Origin: AP-15 sp963790875
Lineage (GTDB): Bacteria; Pseudomonadota; Alphaproteobacteria; ATCC43930; CGMCC-115725
Assembly: GCA_963790875.1 (NCBI GenBank)
Contig: CAWBQT010000020.1
Span: forward strand, 1-64,000
Length of the DNA: 64,000 bases
Direction of reading: 5' to 3'
Shown here: positions 1 through 8,233 of the stretch, one piece after another
Layout of the letters: every line of letters begins with the position of its first letter
Numbering within the stretch: the stretch's first letter is position 1
The notes under the pieces: generated by a model
The model's input: only the letters and a program-made list of their open reading frames with translations
What the model was told of the DNA's origin: nothing
The model's database searches: none
Translations under genes and position numbers: made by a program

Positions 1-900
1 GTCGGCCCGCCGGGCTCGGGCAAGTCGATGCTGGCGGCGCGTCTGCCGGGGCTGTTGCCGCCGCTCGAACCGACCGAGGCTTTGGAACTCGGCATGATCC
101 AGTCGGTTGCCGGCGGGCTGCGCAACGGCGGCTTGTCGAGCGAGCGGCCATTTCGCGACCCGCATCATTCGGCCTCGCTGCCGGCATTGGTCGGCGGCGG
201 GCCGCGGCCGCGCCCGGGCGAGATTTCGCTTGCCCACCACGGCGTGCTGTTTCTCGACGAATTGCCGGAGTTCAACCGCGCGGCGCTCGAAGCGCTGCGC
301 CAGCCGCTCGAGACCGGCCGCGTCTCGGTCGCGCGCGCCAACGGTCATGTGACTTATCCGGCACGGTTTCAGCTGATCGCGGCGATGAACCCGTGCCGCT
401 GCGGGCGTCTTGCCGAAGCCGCCTGCGGCCGCGCGCCCCGCTGCGCCGAAGACTATCAGTCGCGGCTGTCGGGTCCGCTGATTGACCGCATCGACCTGCA
501 TATCGAGGTGCCGGCAGTGTCGCCGGCCGATCTCGATCTGCCGCCACCCGCCGAGAGCAGTGCCGCCGTCGCCGGGCGGGTCGCTGCGGCGCGCGCCAGG
601 CAGGCGCTCCGCTACGAGACATTGCCCGCCGGCGCGGGCATCCGTACCAATGCCGAAGCAGACGGCGCCTTGCTCGACGCGGTAGCGACACCGGAGCCGG
701 CCGGGCGCGCGCTGCTCGCCCGCGCCGCCGAGCGTCTCAATCTTTCGGCGCGCGGGTACCACCGGGTGGTGCGCGTCGCCCGAACGCTCGCCGATCTCGA
801 AGGCGTCGCGGTCGTCGCCCGCCGGCACGTGGCGGAGGCCCTGAGCTATCGCCGGACGCCGGCGGCGCACCGCGACCGGTCGGCAGTCCCGCACCGCTGA
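1..900 (+). CDS. yifB: YifB/ComM-family Mg-chelatase-like AAA+ ATPase, 5'-truncated by window edge
   Basis: This is the C-terminal part of a YifB/ComM-type ATPase. The reading frame is open from base 1, so the start lies outside the window. The Walker A motif GPPGSGKS is the first thing visible (residues 2-9 of the visible part). Walker B VLFLDE follows at about 82-87 and the family cysteine motif MNPCRCG at about 129-135. The C-terminal Mg-chelatase-type helical domain ends at the TGA. In naturally transformable bacteria ComM is a hexameric helicase promoting branch migration during recombination of incoming DNA; in other bacteria the role is less clear. About 200 N-terminal residues (the Lon-like domain) are expected upstream. 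Family identity is certain; the cellular role here is inferred. Confidence 0.93.
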   Translation, partial: VGPPGSGKSMLAARLPGLLPPLEPTEALELGMIQSVAGGLRNGGLSSERPFRDPHHSASLPALVGGGPRPRPGEISLAHHGVLFLDELPEFNRAALEALRQPLETGRVSVARANGHVTYPARFQLIAAMNPCRCGRLAEAACGRAPRCAEDYQSRLSGPLIDRIDLHIEVPAVSPADLDLPPPAESSAAVAGRVAAARARQALRYETLPAGAGIRTNAEADGALLDAVATPEPAGRALLARAAERLNLSARGYHRVVRVARTLADLEGVAVVARRHVAEALSYRRTPAAHRDRSAVPHR

Positions 901-1007
901 CAACCGTTGACATCGAGGCACCGGGCCGCACGGCGCCGAACCGATCCGCGGCGCCGGTCGCCGCACGCGCGCAGTCGCGTGTCGGGAGCGGGATCCTCGG
1001 GCGGCGC

Positions 1008-1232
1008 TCAGTCCGCGTGGTGCCGAGGGGCCGGTCGCCGCGCGGCTCGCACATGTACATGGGCGCTGTCGCCGCCGGTTTCGAATAGCGCAAATCGGAT
1101 GGCATCCTTCTGGGTCAGAAAGATGCCGCCGACCAGCCCGTTGCGGTCGCGCGCGACCCAGTAGCCGCGTGGGTTGCGCCGGATGTCGAAATCGTAGGGA
1201 GGGTAGACGTGTGGCGGTGCAAAATCGTTCAT
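1008..1232 (-). CDS. small conserved hypothetical protein
   Basis: A 74-residue protein beginning MNDFAPPHVYPPYDF. The internal segment RNPRGYWVARDRNGLVGG has the look of a short beta-sheet protein, with a downstream helix rich in Ala and Phe. I chose the ATG at 1232 rather than an upstream alternative start because the preceding residues (RHRRPQGLPG) look like readthrough of non-coding sequence. It sits alone between the ATPase gene and the broken VOC gene, and I recognise no named domain. Its even amino acid composition and acidic/aromatic N-terminus make it more likely real than a shadow frame, but no function can be assigned. Confidence 0.55.
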   Translation of the reverse strand: MNDFAPPHVYPPYDFDIRRNPRGYWVARDRNGLVGGIFLTQKDAIRFALFETGGDSAHVHVRAARRPAPRHHAD

Positions 1233-1521
1233 GAAACCGGGCAATCCCTGTGGTCTTCGATGCCGCAAGAAAAGGCTTGGACATGATAAAAACTCAATGC
1301 TGATCTTATTGGGTTGGAATAAAGATCGCGTAATAAGACCACGGCAATTGTCGGAGAAAATGGTGGATTAACTCGGAAATTCGTGATGGGTCGAGGCAGG
1401 TCCGTGCCAATCGATCGCTGCCTGCCGATTTGGTCCAATATGCGCATGCGGGTCGGCGTCCCGGGTCATGCGAACCGGCTGAGCCGCGCCGAGTTGTAGA
1501 GCTTCCAACTTGCTGGAGAGG

Positions 1522-1923
1522 ATGATGTTCAAGAGGATCGACCATGTTGAGATCGTCACTGACCAGCCTGATCGAACGGTACTGTTCTATACAGATGTGC
1601 TGGGATTCACAGTGAAATTCTGAGACCGGATTGAGCGCTCGGGTATGGGAGTGCCGATCGACCTCGTGTACCTGGACCTGGGCGGCACTGTTGTCGAGCT
1701 AATCTCGTACGAGGGCGCTTCGATCGATCCCGCTCCGCAGCAGGAGCATCTCGGGTACCGTATGATCGCGCTTGAAGTCGACGACATGCAAAAGGCTACC
1801 GACTATCTGAGGACCAAAGGCGTCGAGGTCGTATGGGGTCCCAGGGATCGCGACACGTACTCGAGGGCGGAGATCCGCGACCCTAACGGCTATCGCATCG
1901 AACTCAGGCAGTGGTTCAGTTGA
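1522..1923 (+). pseudogene. VOC/glyoxalase-family gene interrupted by an in-frame TGA
   Basis: The frame starts at ATG 1522 after a good Shine-Dalgarno (GGAGAGG) and reads MMFKRIDHVEIVTDQPDR, then FYTDVLGF. This is a textbook N-terminal half of a vicinal oxygen chelate domain with the metal-binding His. At 1621-1623 there is a TGA, after which the same frame continues for 100 codons with the second half: LDLGGTVVELI, GYRMIALEVDD and RDPNGYRIELRQW. Both halves and their spacing match one intact ~133-residue protein, so a single base change (for example CGA or TGG to TGA) has split it. Translation could restart at ATG 1645, giving only the C-terminal half. It is either a recent pseudogene or a sequence error. 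Confidence 0.85.
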
Positions 1924-2044
1924 GCAGGCCCGAGTGAACAGGGTCAAGGCGGCCCGAACCATGAGCTCCGATTTCCGGGGTGGCGGGTAAATAAGAGACG
2001 CTGGGATTTCTTTTCACAGCATCGACGGCACCCGGTTCGCTCGA

Positions 2045-2407
2045 TCAGCGCCGCGGTAGCATCGCCCCGAGGTCGCGTCCGGCGAAGAGGTGCATGTGGA
2101 AATGCGGCACCTCCTGATGCGCCGCGGCACCGGTATTGGTGAGGACGCGATAGCCGGGTTCGGCGGCCCCGTGCTCGCGCGCAATCCGCCCGAGGGCCCG
2201 GATCAGCGCCGCGATCTCGGTCGCCGAGGCCTTCTCGGAAAAGTCGTCGAGCGACCCGTATTCACCTTTCGGGATCACCAGGATGTGGGTCGGGGCCTGC
2301 GGGTCGATGTCGCGGAAGGCAAGGACGTGCTCGTCTTCATAGACCCTGTTGCACGGTATTTCGCCGCGCAGGATCCGGGCGAAAACGTTGTTGCGATCAT
2401 AAGGCAT
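2045..2407 (-). CDS. HIT-family nucleotide-binding protein (HINT-like)
   Basis: A 120-residue histidine triad protein. The HIT signature HFHMHLF lies near residues 101-107, with the usual upstream elements FRDIDPQAPTHILVIPK and YRVLTNTG. HINT-type proteins are cytosolic nucleoside phosphoramidases or AMP-lysine hydrolases; the natural substrate is mostly unknown. The gene is last in the minus-strand histidine operon, 24 bases beyond the hisE stop, a position commonly seen in alphaproteobacteria. It is full length for the family. Identity is secure; the exact substrate is not. Confidence 0.93.
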   Translation of the reverse strand: MPYDRNNVFARILRGEIPCNRVYEDEHVLAFRDIDPQAPTHILVIPKGEYGSLDDFSEKASATEIAALIRALGRIAREHGAAEPGYRVLTNTGAAAHQEVPHFHMHLFAGRDLGAMLPRR

Positions 2408-2431
2408 GCCGCCTCCGTTCCGCTCCGCGGT

Positions 2432-2764
2432 TCATATCTTGTCTCGGGCGCGCTTTTCGGCAATCCCGGATGTGCCTTCACGCCGCGCCAGCTCGGCGCC
2501 GACGTCGGAGGGTGCAATGCCGGCATCGGCCCATAGCACGAAGAGGTGATAGAGCAGATCGGCGCTTTCGCCGACGAGTGCGACGCGGTCCCCGCGCACC
2601 CCTTCGATGACCGCCTCGATCGCCTCCTCGCCGAGCTTCTGGGCGATCTTGGCCCGGCCGCCGGCGAGCAGCCGGGCGGTGTAGGAGTCCTGCGGGTCGG
2701 CGCCGCGGCGCGACCGGATCACCCGCCACAGGCGGTCGAGCGCTTCACCCAGCTCGTCGGCCAT
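2432..2764 (-). CDS. hisE: phosphoribosyl-ATP diphosphatase HisE
   Basis: HisE hydrolyses phosphoribosyl-ATP to phosphoribosyl-AMP, the second step of histidine synthesis. The 110-residue protein shows the all-alpha MazG-like fold: DSYTARLLAGGRAKIAQKLGEEAIEAVIEG, quoted here only as a landmark at residues about 26-55, carries the EExxE-type metal-binding helix, and ESADLLYHLFVLW follows at about 84-96. It starts 3 bases after the hisF stop, so the two are probably translated from one message. HisI (the cyclohydrolase) is separate and not in the window. Confidence 0.96.
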   Translation of the reverse strand: MADELGEALDRLWRVIRSRRGADPQDSYTARLLAGGRAKIAQKLGEEAIEAVIEGVRGDRVALVGESADLLYHLFVLWADAGIAPSDVGAELARREGTSGIAEKRARDKI

Positions 2765-2767
2765 CGT

Positions 2768-3526
2768 TCAGAGCCTGACCGGGATGCCTGACGCGGCGAG
2801 CCGAGCCTTGGCGGCGCGGATGCGGAAGGTCCCGAAATGAAAGATCGAAGCCGCCAGCACTGCCGTGGCATGCCCGTCGCGAATGCCTTCGACGAGATGG
2901 TCGAGCGTGCCGACGCCGCCCGAAGCGATGACCGGCACGCGCACCGCGTCCGCCACGGCGCGCGTCAGGGCGATGTCGAAGCCCGATTGAGTGCCGTCGC
3001 GGTCCATCGATGTCAGCAGGATCTCGCCGGCGCCGTAATCGGCAAGCCGGTCGGCCCAGGCGACCGCATCGATGCCGGTCGGACGGCGGCCGCCATGCGT
3101 GAACACCTCCCAGCGCCCTGATCCGGTAGCCTTGGCGTCGATCGCCGCGACGACGCATTGACTGCCGAATTTCTGCGCTGCTTCGCGGACGAATTCCGGG
3201 CGGGCGACGGCGGCGGTGTTGATCGACACTTTGTCGGCACCGGCCAGCAGCAGCCGGCGGATATCCTCGACCGCGCGGACCCCGCCGCCGACAGTCAGCG
3301 GCATGAAGCATTCTTCGGCGGTGCGCCGCACCACGTCATAGAGCGTATCGCGTCCCTCGGCGCTGGCCGTGATGTCGAGAAAACACAGCTCGTCGGCGCC
3401 TTCGCGATCGTAGAACCGGGCTTGCGCTACCGGATCGCCGGCATCGACGAGATCGACAAAATTGACACCTTTGACAACCCGCCCGCCCTTGACGTCGAGG
3501 CAGGGGATGATGCGCATCTTCAACAT
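2768..3526 (-). CDS. hisF: imidazole glycerol phosphate synthase cyclase subunit HisF
   Basis: HisF is the (beta/alpha)8-barrel cyclase. It uses ammonia made by HisH to turn PRFAR into imidazole glycerol phosphate and AICAR. The N-terminus MLKMRIIPCLDVKGGRVVKG carries the catalytic Asp in CLD. ITASAEGR, VGGGVR and VIASGGVG mark the phosphate-binding loops, and the second catalytic Asp is in MDRDGTQSGFD. The length of 252 residues is normal. The gene follows hisA by 7 bases and precedes hisE by 3. Confidence 0.98.
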   Translation of the reverse strand: MLKMRIIPCLDVKGGRVVKGVNFVDLVDAGDPVAQARFYDREGADELCFLDITASAEGRDTLYDVVRRTAEECFMPLTVGGGVRAVEDIRRLLLAGADKVSINTAAVARPEFVREAAQKFGSQCVVAAIDAKATGSGRWEVFTHGGRRPTGIDAVAWADRLADYGAGEILLTSMDRDGTQSGFDIALTRAVADAVRVPVIASGGVGTLDHLVEGIRDGHATAVLAASIFHFGTFRIRAAKARLAASGIPVRL

Positions 3527-3533
3527 GATGCTT

Positions 3534-4271
3534 TCAACATGGTGGGGGCCCGCTCAGCAATCGCAACGCCGCCTGCGGATCGATGCGGCCGTCATAGAGG
3601 GCGCGGCCGCAGATGACGCCACAAATGCCGTCCCGTTCGCGCTCTTTCAGCGCGGCGAGATCGGCGAGCGAGGCGACGCCGCCCGATGCGATGACCGGAA
3701 TGTCGACGGCGCCCGCCAACTCGGCGGTTGCCACGGCATCGACGCCCGCCAAGGTTCCGTCACGCCCGATGTCGGTATGCACAATTGCGGCCACCCCGCT
3801 GCCGGTGAAGCGGCGGGCGAGTTCGATCGCGTCGATGTCGCCCGCCTCGGCCCAGCCGGCGACCGCGACCCGGCCGCCGCGTCCGTCGATCGCGACCGCG
3901 ATCGAACCCGGATGTGCGGCGGCGGCGGCGCGCACGAGTTCGGGGTCGCGCAACGCCGCGGTGCCAAGCACAACACGGTCGATGCCGAGCGCCAGCCAGT
4001 CTTCGATTGCGGCACGGTCGCGGATCCCGCCGCCGAGCTGAATGCGTAAACCGACGGCGCGGCGGATCGCCGCGACGGCAGCGCCATTCACCGAGCGGCC
4101 CGCGAAAGCGCCGTCGAGGTCGACAAGATGCAGCCAGGTAAAGCCGGCCGCGGCGAAAAGCCGAGCCTGTCCCGCCGGGTCGTCGTTGAATACGGTGGCG
4201 GTCGCCATGTCGCCGCGGATCAGGCGAACGCAACGACCGTCCTTCAGGTCGATCGCCGGGAACAGGATCAC
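3534..4271 (-). CDS. hisA: phosphoribosylformimino-AICAR ribotide isomerase HisA
   Basis: HisA opens the ribose of ProFAR to PRFAR, feeding HisF/HisH. The protein is 245 residues with the expected barrel motifs: ILFPAIDLKDGRCVRL at the N-terminus, LVDLDGA, QLGGGIRD, HTDIGRDGTLAG and VIASGGV. The start is GTG at 4271, overlapping the upstream acetyltransferase stop in a GTGA junction, which fits translational coupling. The upstream in-frame residues have no HisA similarity, so I do not extend it. Confidence 0.97.
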   Translation of the reverse strand: MILFPAIDLKDGRCVRLIRGDMATATVFNDDPAGQARLFAAAGFTWLHLVDLDGAFAGRSVNGAAVAAIRRAVGLRIQLGGGIRDRAAIEDWLALGIDRVVLGTAALRDPELVRAAAAAHPGSIAVAIDGRGGRVAVAGWAEAGDIDAIELARRFTGSGVAAIVHTDIGRDGTLAGVDAVATAELAGAVDIPVIASGGVASLADLAALKERERDGICGVICGRALYDGRIDPQAALRLLSGPPPC

Positions 4272-4846
4272 GGCGCGGCCGTCGTGTCGTGGAGCAGCTT
4301 GAAATAATAATGCCCGGGTACGACGCGCGCTTCGACCTGCGCGTAGACGGGGTGGGTGCCCCAGCGCTGATAGCCCAGCCGCTCGTAAAGCGCGATCGCT
4401 GCCTTCTGCGTGTCGCGTAGATCGAGGTTGAGCACCATTAGACCCAGTTCGCGCGCGAGCTTTTCGATTTCGAGGACGATGCCGCGTCCGAGACCATGGC
4501 CGCGCGCCCAGGGTGCCACGAAGGTTCCGGTCAACGTGCCGGCAAAGGCCTGCGCCTCGTTGTTGCGCGGGGCACGGCTCAATTGCGCCGAGCCGGCGAT
4601 CGTGCCATCGAGGCGGCCGACGATGAGTCGCCGCTCCGGCACGAGCAGCACCCCTTTCCAATAGTTTTCGAGAACCTGCCGCGGCGGTGGCTTGAGCCAG
4701 CCAAAGCCCCCGCCTTCGATGATGGCGCGTTCGGTCGCGTCGCACAGATCGTCGAGATCGGTCCCGAAATACCGGACGAGCCGCTCGACGGCAACGAACG
4801 CGCCAAAACGTCGCGCCTCGCCGGCATCACTCCCCGGATCGCTCAT
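4268..4846 (-). CDS. GNAT-family N-acetyltransferase embedded in the his operon
   Basis: A 192-residue acetyltransferase of the GNAT fold. The acetyl-CoA-binding motif A reads TFVAPWARGHGLGRGIV (about residues 108-124), and the C-terminal helix IALYERLGYQRWG is typical. The start at ATG 4846 makes an ATGA overlap with the hisH stop, and the 3' end overlaps the hisA start as GTGA. It is therefore cotranslated with the two histidine genes on either side. The acceptor is unknown. Its fixed place between hisH and hisA could mean it modifies a pathway intermediate or is merely carried along; both are guesses. Confidence 0.88.
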   Translation of the reverse strand: MSDPGSDAGEARRFGAFVAVERLVRYFGTDLDDLCDATERAIIEGGGFGWLKPPPRQVLENYWKGVLLVPERRLIVGRLDGTIAGSAQLSRAPRNNEAQAFAGTLTGTFVAPWARGHGLGRGIVLEIEKLARELGLMVLNLDLRDTQKAAIALYERLGYQRWGTHPVYAQVEARVVPGHYYFKLLHDTTAAP

Positions 4847-5484
4847 GGACGCCACCGCAAGAAGTTGCCGATCAGGCGCCGCCCGGCTTCCTGGCTTTTC
4901 TCAGGATGGAACTGGGTTCCGGCGAGATTGTCGCGAGCGATGACCGCGGCGAGCGGGCCGCCATAATCGGTGGTCGCAACGAGATCGGCGGGTTCATCCG
5001 TACGAAAATGAAAACTGTGGACGAAATAGGCGTGTGCTCCGGTCGCGAGCCCGTCGACGAGCGGGTGCGCCAAACGGATTTCGAGTTCGTTCCATCCCAT
5101 ATGCGGGATCTTCAGCGGCGAATCGCCGGGCTCGATCGGCACGACCTCGCCGGCGATCCAGCCGAGGCCATCGACCGTCTCGAATTCCCGACCGCGCGAG
5201 GCCAGGAGCTGCATGCCGACGCAGATTCCGAGGAACGGGCGGGCGCGGACCATGACGGCCTCGTAGAGGGCCGCCTCGAGCCCGCCGACGGCGGCAAGGC
5301 CGCGCCGGCAATCGGCGAAGGCGCCGACCCCGGGCAGGACGATGCGGTCCGCCGCGGCGGCGACCTCCGGTTGGCTCGTGACCCGAACCTCGACATCCGG
5401 CGGGCTTTCCGCCGCCGCCCGCTCGAACGCCTTTGCCGCCGAACGCAGATTGCCCGAGCCGTAATCGATGATCGCGACAAGCAT
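4843..5484 (-). CDS. hisH: imidazole glycerol phosphate synthase glutaminase subunit HisH
   Basis: HisH is a class I glutamine amidotransferase that supplies ammonia to HisF. The 213-residue protein begins MLVAIIDYGSGNLRS. It has the oxyanion strand RIVLPGVGAF, the nucleophile loop FLGICVGMQLL with the catalytic Cys, and the catalytic His/Glu in TQFHPEKSQ. The ATG at 5484 shares one base with the hisB stop (TGATG). It lies upstream of the acetyltransferase and hisA in the same operon. Confidence 0.97.
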   Translation of the reverse strand: MLVAIIDYGSGNLRSAAKAFERAAAESPPDVEVRVTSQPEVAAAADRIVLPGVGAFADCRRGLAAVGGLEAALYEAVMVRARPFLGICVGMQLLASRGREFETVDGLGWIAGEVVPIEPGDSPLKIPHMGWNELEIRLAHPLVDGLATGAHAYFVHSFHFRTDEPADLVATTDYGGPLAAVIARDNLAGTQFHPEKSQEAGRRLIGNFLRWRP

Positions 5485-6083
5485 CAGAGGCTGCCGCCGA
5501 GGATGCCCTTGGTCGACGGGACGGCGCCGGCGCGCCGGGGATCGATCTCGACTGCCTGACGCAAGGCCCGCGCCAGCGCTTTGAAGCAGGATTCGACGAT
5601 GTGGTGGTTGTTGTCGCCGTACAAGTTCTCGACGTGCAGCGTCACCCCGGCCGATTGCGCGAAGGCCTGGAACCATTCCTTGAACAGCTCGGTATCCATC
5701 TCGCCGAGCTTCGGCCGGGTGAACATGACTTTCCACACGAGATAGGGGCGGTTCGACGCATCAAGGCTGACCCGTGTCAGGGTTTCGTCCATCGGAATCA
5801 CGGCGTGGCCATAGCGCGCCACGCCGGCGCGGTTCCCGAGGGCGCGCGACACCGCCTCGCCGACGACATAGCCGGTATCCTCGGTCGTGTGGTGGAAGTC
5901 GATGTGCAGATCGCCGACCGCGTGCAGCTCGATGTCGATCAGGCTGTGCTTCGCCAGCTGTTCGAGCATGTGATCGAGAAAGCCGATGCCGGTCGAAATC
6001 GCGGCGGCGCCGGAGCCGTCGAGATCGATCCGTCCGCGGATTTGGGTTTCCTTGGTGTTGCGCTCGACCGTTGCGACCCGCAC
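5484..6083 (-). CDS. hisB: imidazoleglycerol-phosphate dehydratase HisB
   Basis: HisB dehydrates imidazole glycerol phosphate to imidazole acetol phosphate. The 199-residue monofunctional enzyme has the paired manganese-binding signatures DFHHTTEDTGYVVGEA and DNNHHIVESCFKALARAL, plus GFLDHMLEQL. There is no fused histidinol phosphatase domain, as expected outside the gamma-proteobacteria. It is the first gene of the operon, transcribed divergently from hslV. The 214 bases between them (6084-6297) should carry both promoters, but I see no clear boxes. Confidence 0.97.
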   Translation of the reverse strand: MRVATVERNTKETQIRGRIDLDGSGAAAISTGIGFLDHMLEQLAKHSLIDIELHAVGDLHIDFHHTTEDTGYVVGEAVSRALGNRAGVARYGHAVIPMDETLTRVSLDASNRPYLVWKVMFTRPKLGEMDTELFKEWFQAFAQSAGVTLHVENLYGDNNHHIVESCFKALARALRQAVEIDPRRAGAVPSTKGILGGSL

Positions 6084-6297
6084 GCTATGCTCCTCGAACG
6101 CCGCGCTCGCGGCGGCTGAGTTTTAGCACTTCGCCGTAAAATTGCCACCCGCGGGCATGGCCCTCTGCCGCGCCCGGTCGGGTTTTGGTCGCCGGAGGTC
6201 CGGAAGGGCGCTCTCGGCTCGGGGCGCGCTTGACCGGGTATCCGGCAGGCCTACATCTCAGCTAACTGAGGCACGGCTGGAATCACCGCCGAGGCGC

Positions 6298-6852
6298 ATG
6301 GATCAATCCGCGGGCAAAGTCTGGCACGGGACGACGATCCTCTGCGTCCGCAAGGCGGGCCAGGTGGTGGTCGCCGGCGACGGTCAGGTCACGCTCGGCC
6401 AGACCGTCGTCAAATCGAACGCCCGCAAATTGCGGCGGCTGGCCGGCGGCGCGGTCATCGCCGGCTTCGCCGGGGCCACTGCCGACGCCTTTGCGTTGTT
6501 CGAGCGGCTCGAAAGCAAGCTCGAGCAATATGCCGGCCAGCTCACTCGTGCCTGCGTCGAGCTCGCCAAGGATTGGCGGACCGACCGCTACCTGCGACGC
6601 CTCGAGGCAATGATGGCGGTGGCCGACAAGAGCGTGTCGCTGATCCTGTCCGGCACCGGCGACGTGCTCGAACCAGAGGACGACATCATCGGGATCGGCT
6701 CCGGCGGCGGGTATGCGCTCGCCGCGGCGCGGGCGCTGCTCGCGATCGACGGGCTCGACGCCGAAGAGGTGGCACGCCGCGCGATGACGATTGCTGCCGG
6801 GATCTGTATCTATACGAACGACAAGGTCACTATCGAAAAGCTGGATTACTGA
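6298..6852 (+). CDS. hslV: ATP-dependent protease subunit HslV
   Basis: HslV (ClpQ) is the proteasome-like peptidase of the HslUV complex in the cytosol. I start at ATG 6298, with GAGG just upstream. This gives a short propeptide MDQSAGKVWHG before the catalytic Thr12 of TTILCVRK, as in other alphaproteobacteria where processing exposes the Thr. VVVAGDGQVTLGQTV and the C-terminal IGIGSGGGYALAAARAL are family signatures. The length is 184 residues. The partner hslU starts 6 bases downstream. Confidence 0.97.
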   Translation: MDQSAGKVWHGTTILCVRKAGQVVVAGDGQVTLGQTVVKSNARKLRRLAGGAVIAGFAGATADAFALFERLESKLEQYAGQLTRACVELAKDWRTDRYLRRLEAMMAVADKSVSLILSGTGDVLEPEDDIIGIGSGGGYALAAARALLAIDGLDAEEVARRAMTIAAGICIYTNDKVTIEKLDY

Positions 6853-6858
6853 TCCCTG

Positions 6859-8175
6859 ATGCCGTCCTTCAGCCCGCGCGAGATCGTCTCCGAACTCGAC
6901 CGCTTCATCATCGGCCAGCACGACGCCAAGCGCGCTGTCGCGATCGCCCTTCGCAACCGCTGGCGGCGCCAGCAGCTCGACCCCGAAATGCGCGACGAGG
7001 TACTGCCAAAGAACATCCTGATGATCGGACCGACCGGCTGCGGCAAGACCGAGATCTCGCGCCGCCTCGCCCGGCTCGCGCAGGCGCCCTTCGTCAAGGT
7101 CGAGGCGACCAAATTCACCGAGGTCGGCTATGTCGGGCGCGACGTCGAGCAGATCGTGCGCGACCTCGTCGAGATCGCGATCGGCATGACGCGCGAGCGG
7201 CTCAAGAAGGAGGTCGAGCCGAAGGCCGAGCTCGCCGCCGAGGAGCGGGTGCTCGATGCGCTGGTCGGCGCCAATGCCAGTGCCGATACCAGGCAGAAAT
7301 TCCGCAAGCAGCTGCGCCAGGGAGTGCTCGACGAGCGCGAAATCGAGATAGCCGTACAGGAGAATGCCGCCGCCAATCTGCCGACCTTCGAGATACCCGG
7401 CATGCCCGGTGCGCAAATGGGCATGCTCAATCTCGGCGACATCCTCGGCAAGACCTTTGGTACCCGCTCGAAGACAAAGCGCATGACGATTGGCGACAGC
7501 CATCGGGTCCTCGTCGGCGAAGAAAGCGACAAGCTCCTCGACCAGGAAATGGTGGTCCGCGAGGCGATCACGGCGGCCGAGCAGAACGGCATCGTCTTCA
7601 TCGACGAGATCGACAAAATCTGCGGCCGCGGCGAGCGGATCGGCGGTCCCGATGTGAGCCGCGAAGGCGTGCAGCGCGATCTGTTGCCGCTGATCGAAGG
7701 GACGACCGTCGCGACCAAGCATGGCGGGGTCAAGACCGACCACATCCTATTCATCGCCTCGGGCGCCTTTCACCAGGCAAAGCCCGCCGACCTGCTGCCG
7801 GAGCTGCAGGGCCGGCTACCGATCCGCGTCGAGCTGCAGCCGCTCGACCGCGGCGATTTTCGCCGCATCCTGACCGAGCCCGAGGCGAGCCTGATCAAGC
7901 AATACAAAGCGCTGCTCGCGACCGAGGGCGTCGCGCTCGATTTCGCCGAAGAGGCGATCGAGGAGATCGCGCTTCTGGCCGAAGAGATCAACACCGCGGT
8001 CGAGAATATCGGCGCCCGCCGGTTGCACACGATACTCGAGCGTCTGTTGGAAGAGATCAGCTTTTCCGCGTCGGACCGGCCGGCCGGGACCGAAATCCGG
8101 ATCGACCGGAACTATGTTCGCGATCAGGTCGGCGCGCTCGCGCAAAATGTCGACCTGTCCAAATTCATCCTCTAA
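6859..8175 (+). CDS. hslU: ATP-dependent protease ATPase subunit HslU
   Basis: HslU (ClpY) is the AAA+ unfoldase that feeds substrates to HslV. The 438-residue protein has Walker A GPTGCGKT (57-64), the pore-loop segment TEVGYVGRDV, the inserted I domain, Walker B IVFIDEIDK and the arginine-finger/sensor region GARRLHTILERLLEEISF. The C-terminal residues VDLSKFIL match the tail that docks into HslV. Length is normal and the operon with hslV is standard. Confidence 0.98.
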   Translation: MPSFSPREIVSELDRFIIGQHDAKRAVAIALRNRWRRQQLDPEMRDEVLPKNILMIGPTGCGKTEISRRLARLAQAPFVKVEATKFTEVGYVGRDVEQIVRDLVEIAIGMTRERLKKEVEPKAELAAEERVLDALVGANASADTRQKFRKQLRQGVLDEREIEIAVQENAAANLPTFEIPGMPGAQMGMLNLGDILGKTFGTRSKTKRMTIGDSHRVLVGEESDKLLDQEMVVREAITAAEQNGIVFIDEIDKICGRGERIGGPDVSREGVQRDLLPLIEGTTVATKHGGVKTDHILFIASGAFHQAKPADLLPELQGRLPIRVELQPLDRGDFRRILTEPEASLIKQYKALLATEGVALDFAEEAIEEIALLAEEINTAVENIGARRLHTILERLLEEISFSASDRPAGTEIRIDRNYVRDQVGALAQNVDLSKFIL

Positions 8176-8233
8176 GCGGCCCGGCTCCAGCCTCAGGGTT
8201 AACGCTGCTCGATCAGCTGGTCCGAGGCGGCCG

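Noticed and set aside
1621..1623. TGA in the VOC gene read as selenocysteine
   Set aside because: VOC proteins have no selenocysteine at this position, no bacterial SECIS-like hairpin is apparent just after the codon, and no sel genes are seen.
6283..7743. Minus-strand frame of about 486 codons opposite hslVU
   Set aside because: It lies fully across two certain genes, has Asp/His/Arg-rich shadow composition and no ribosome site.
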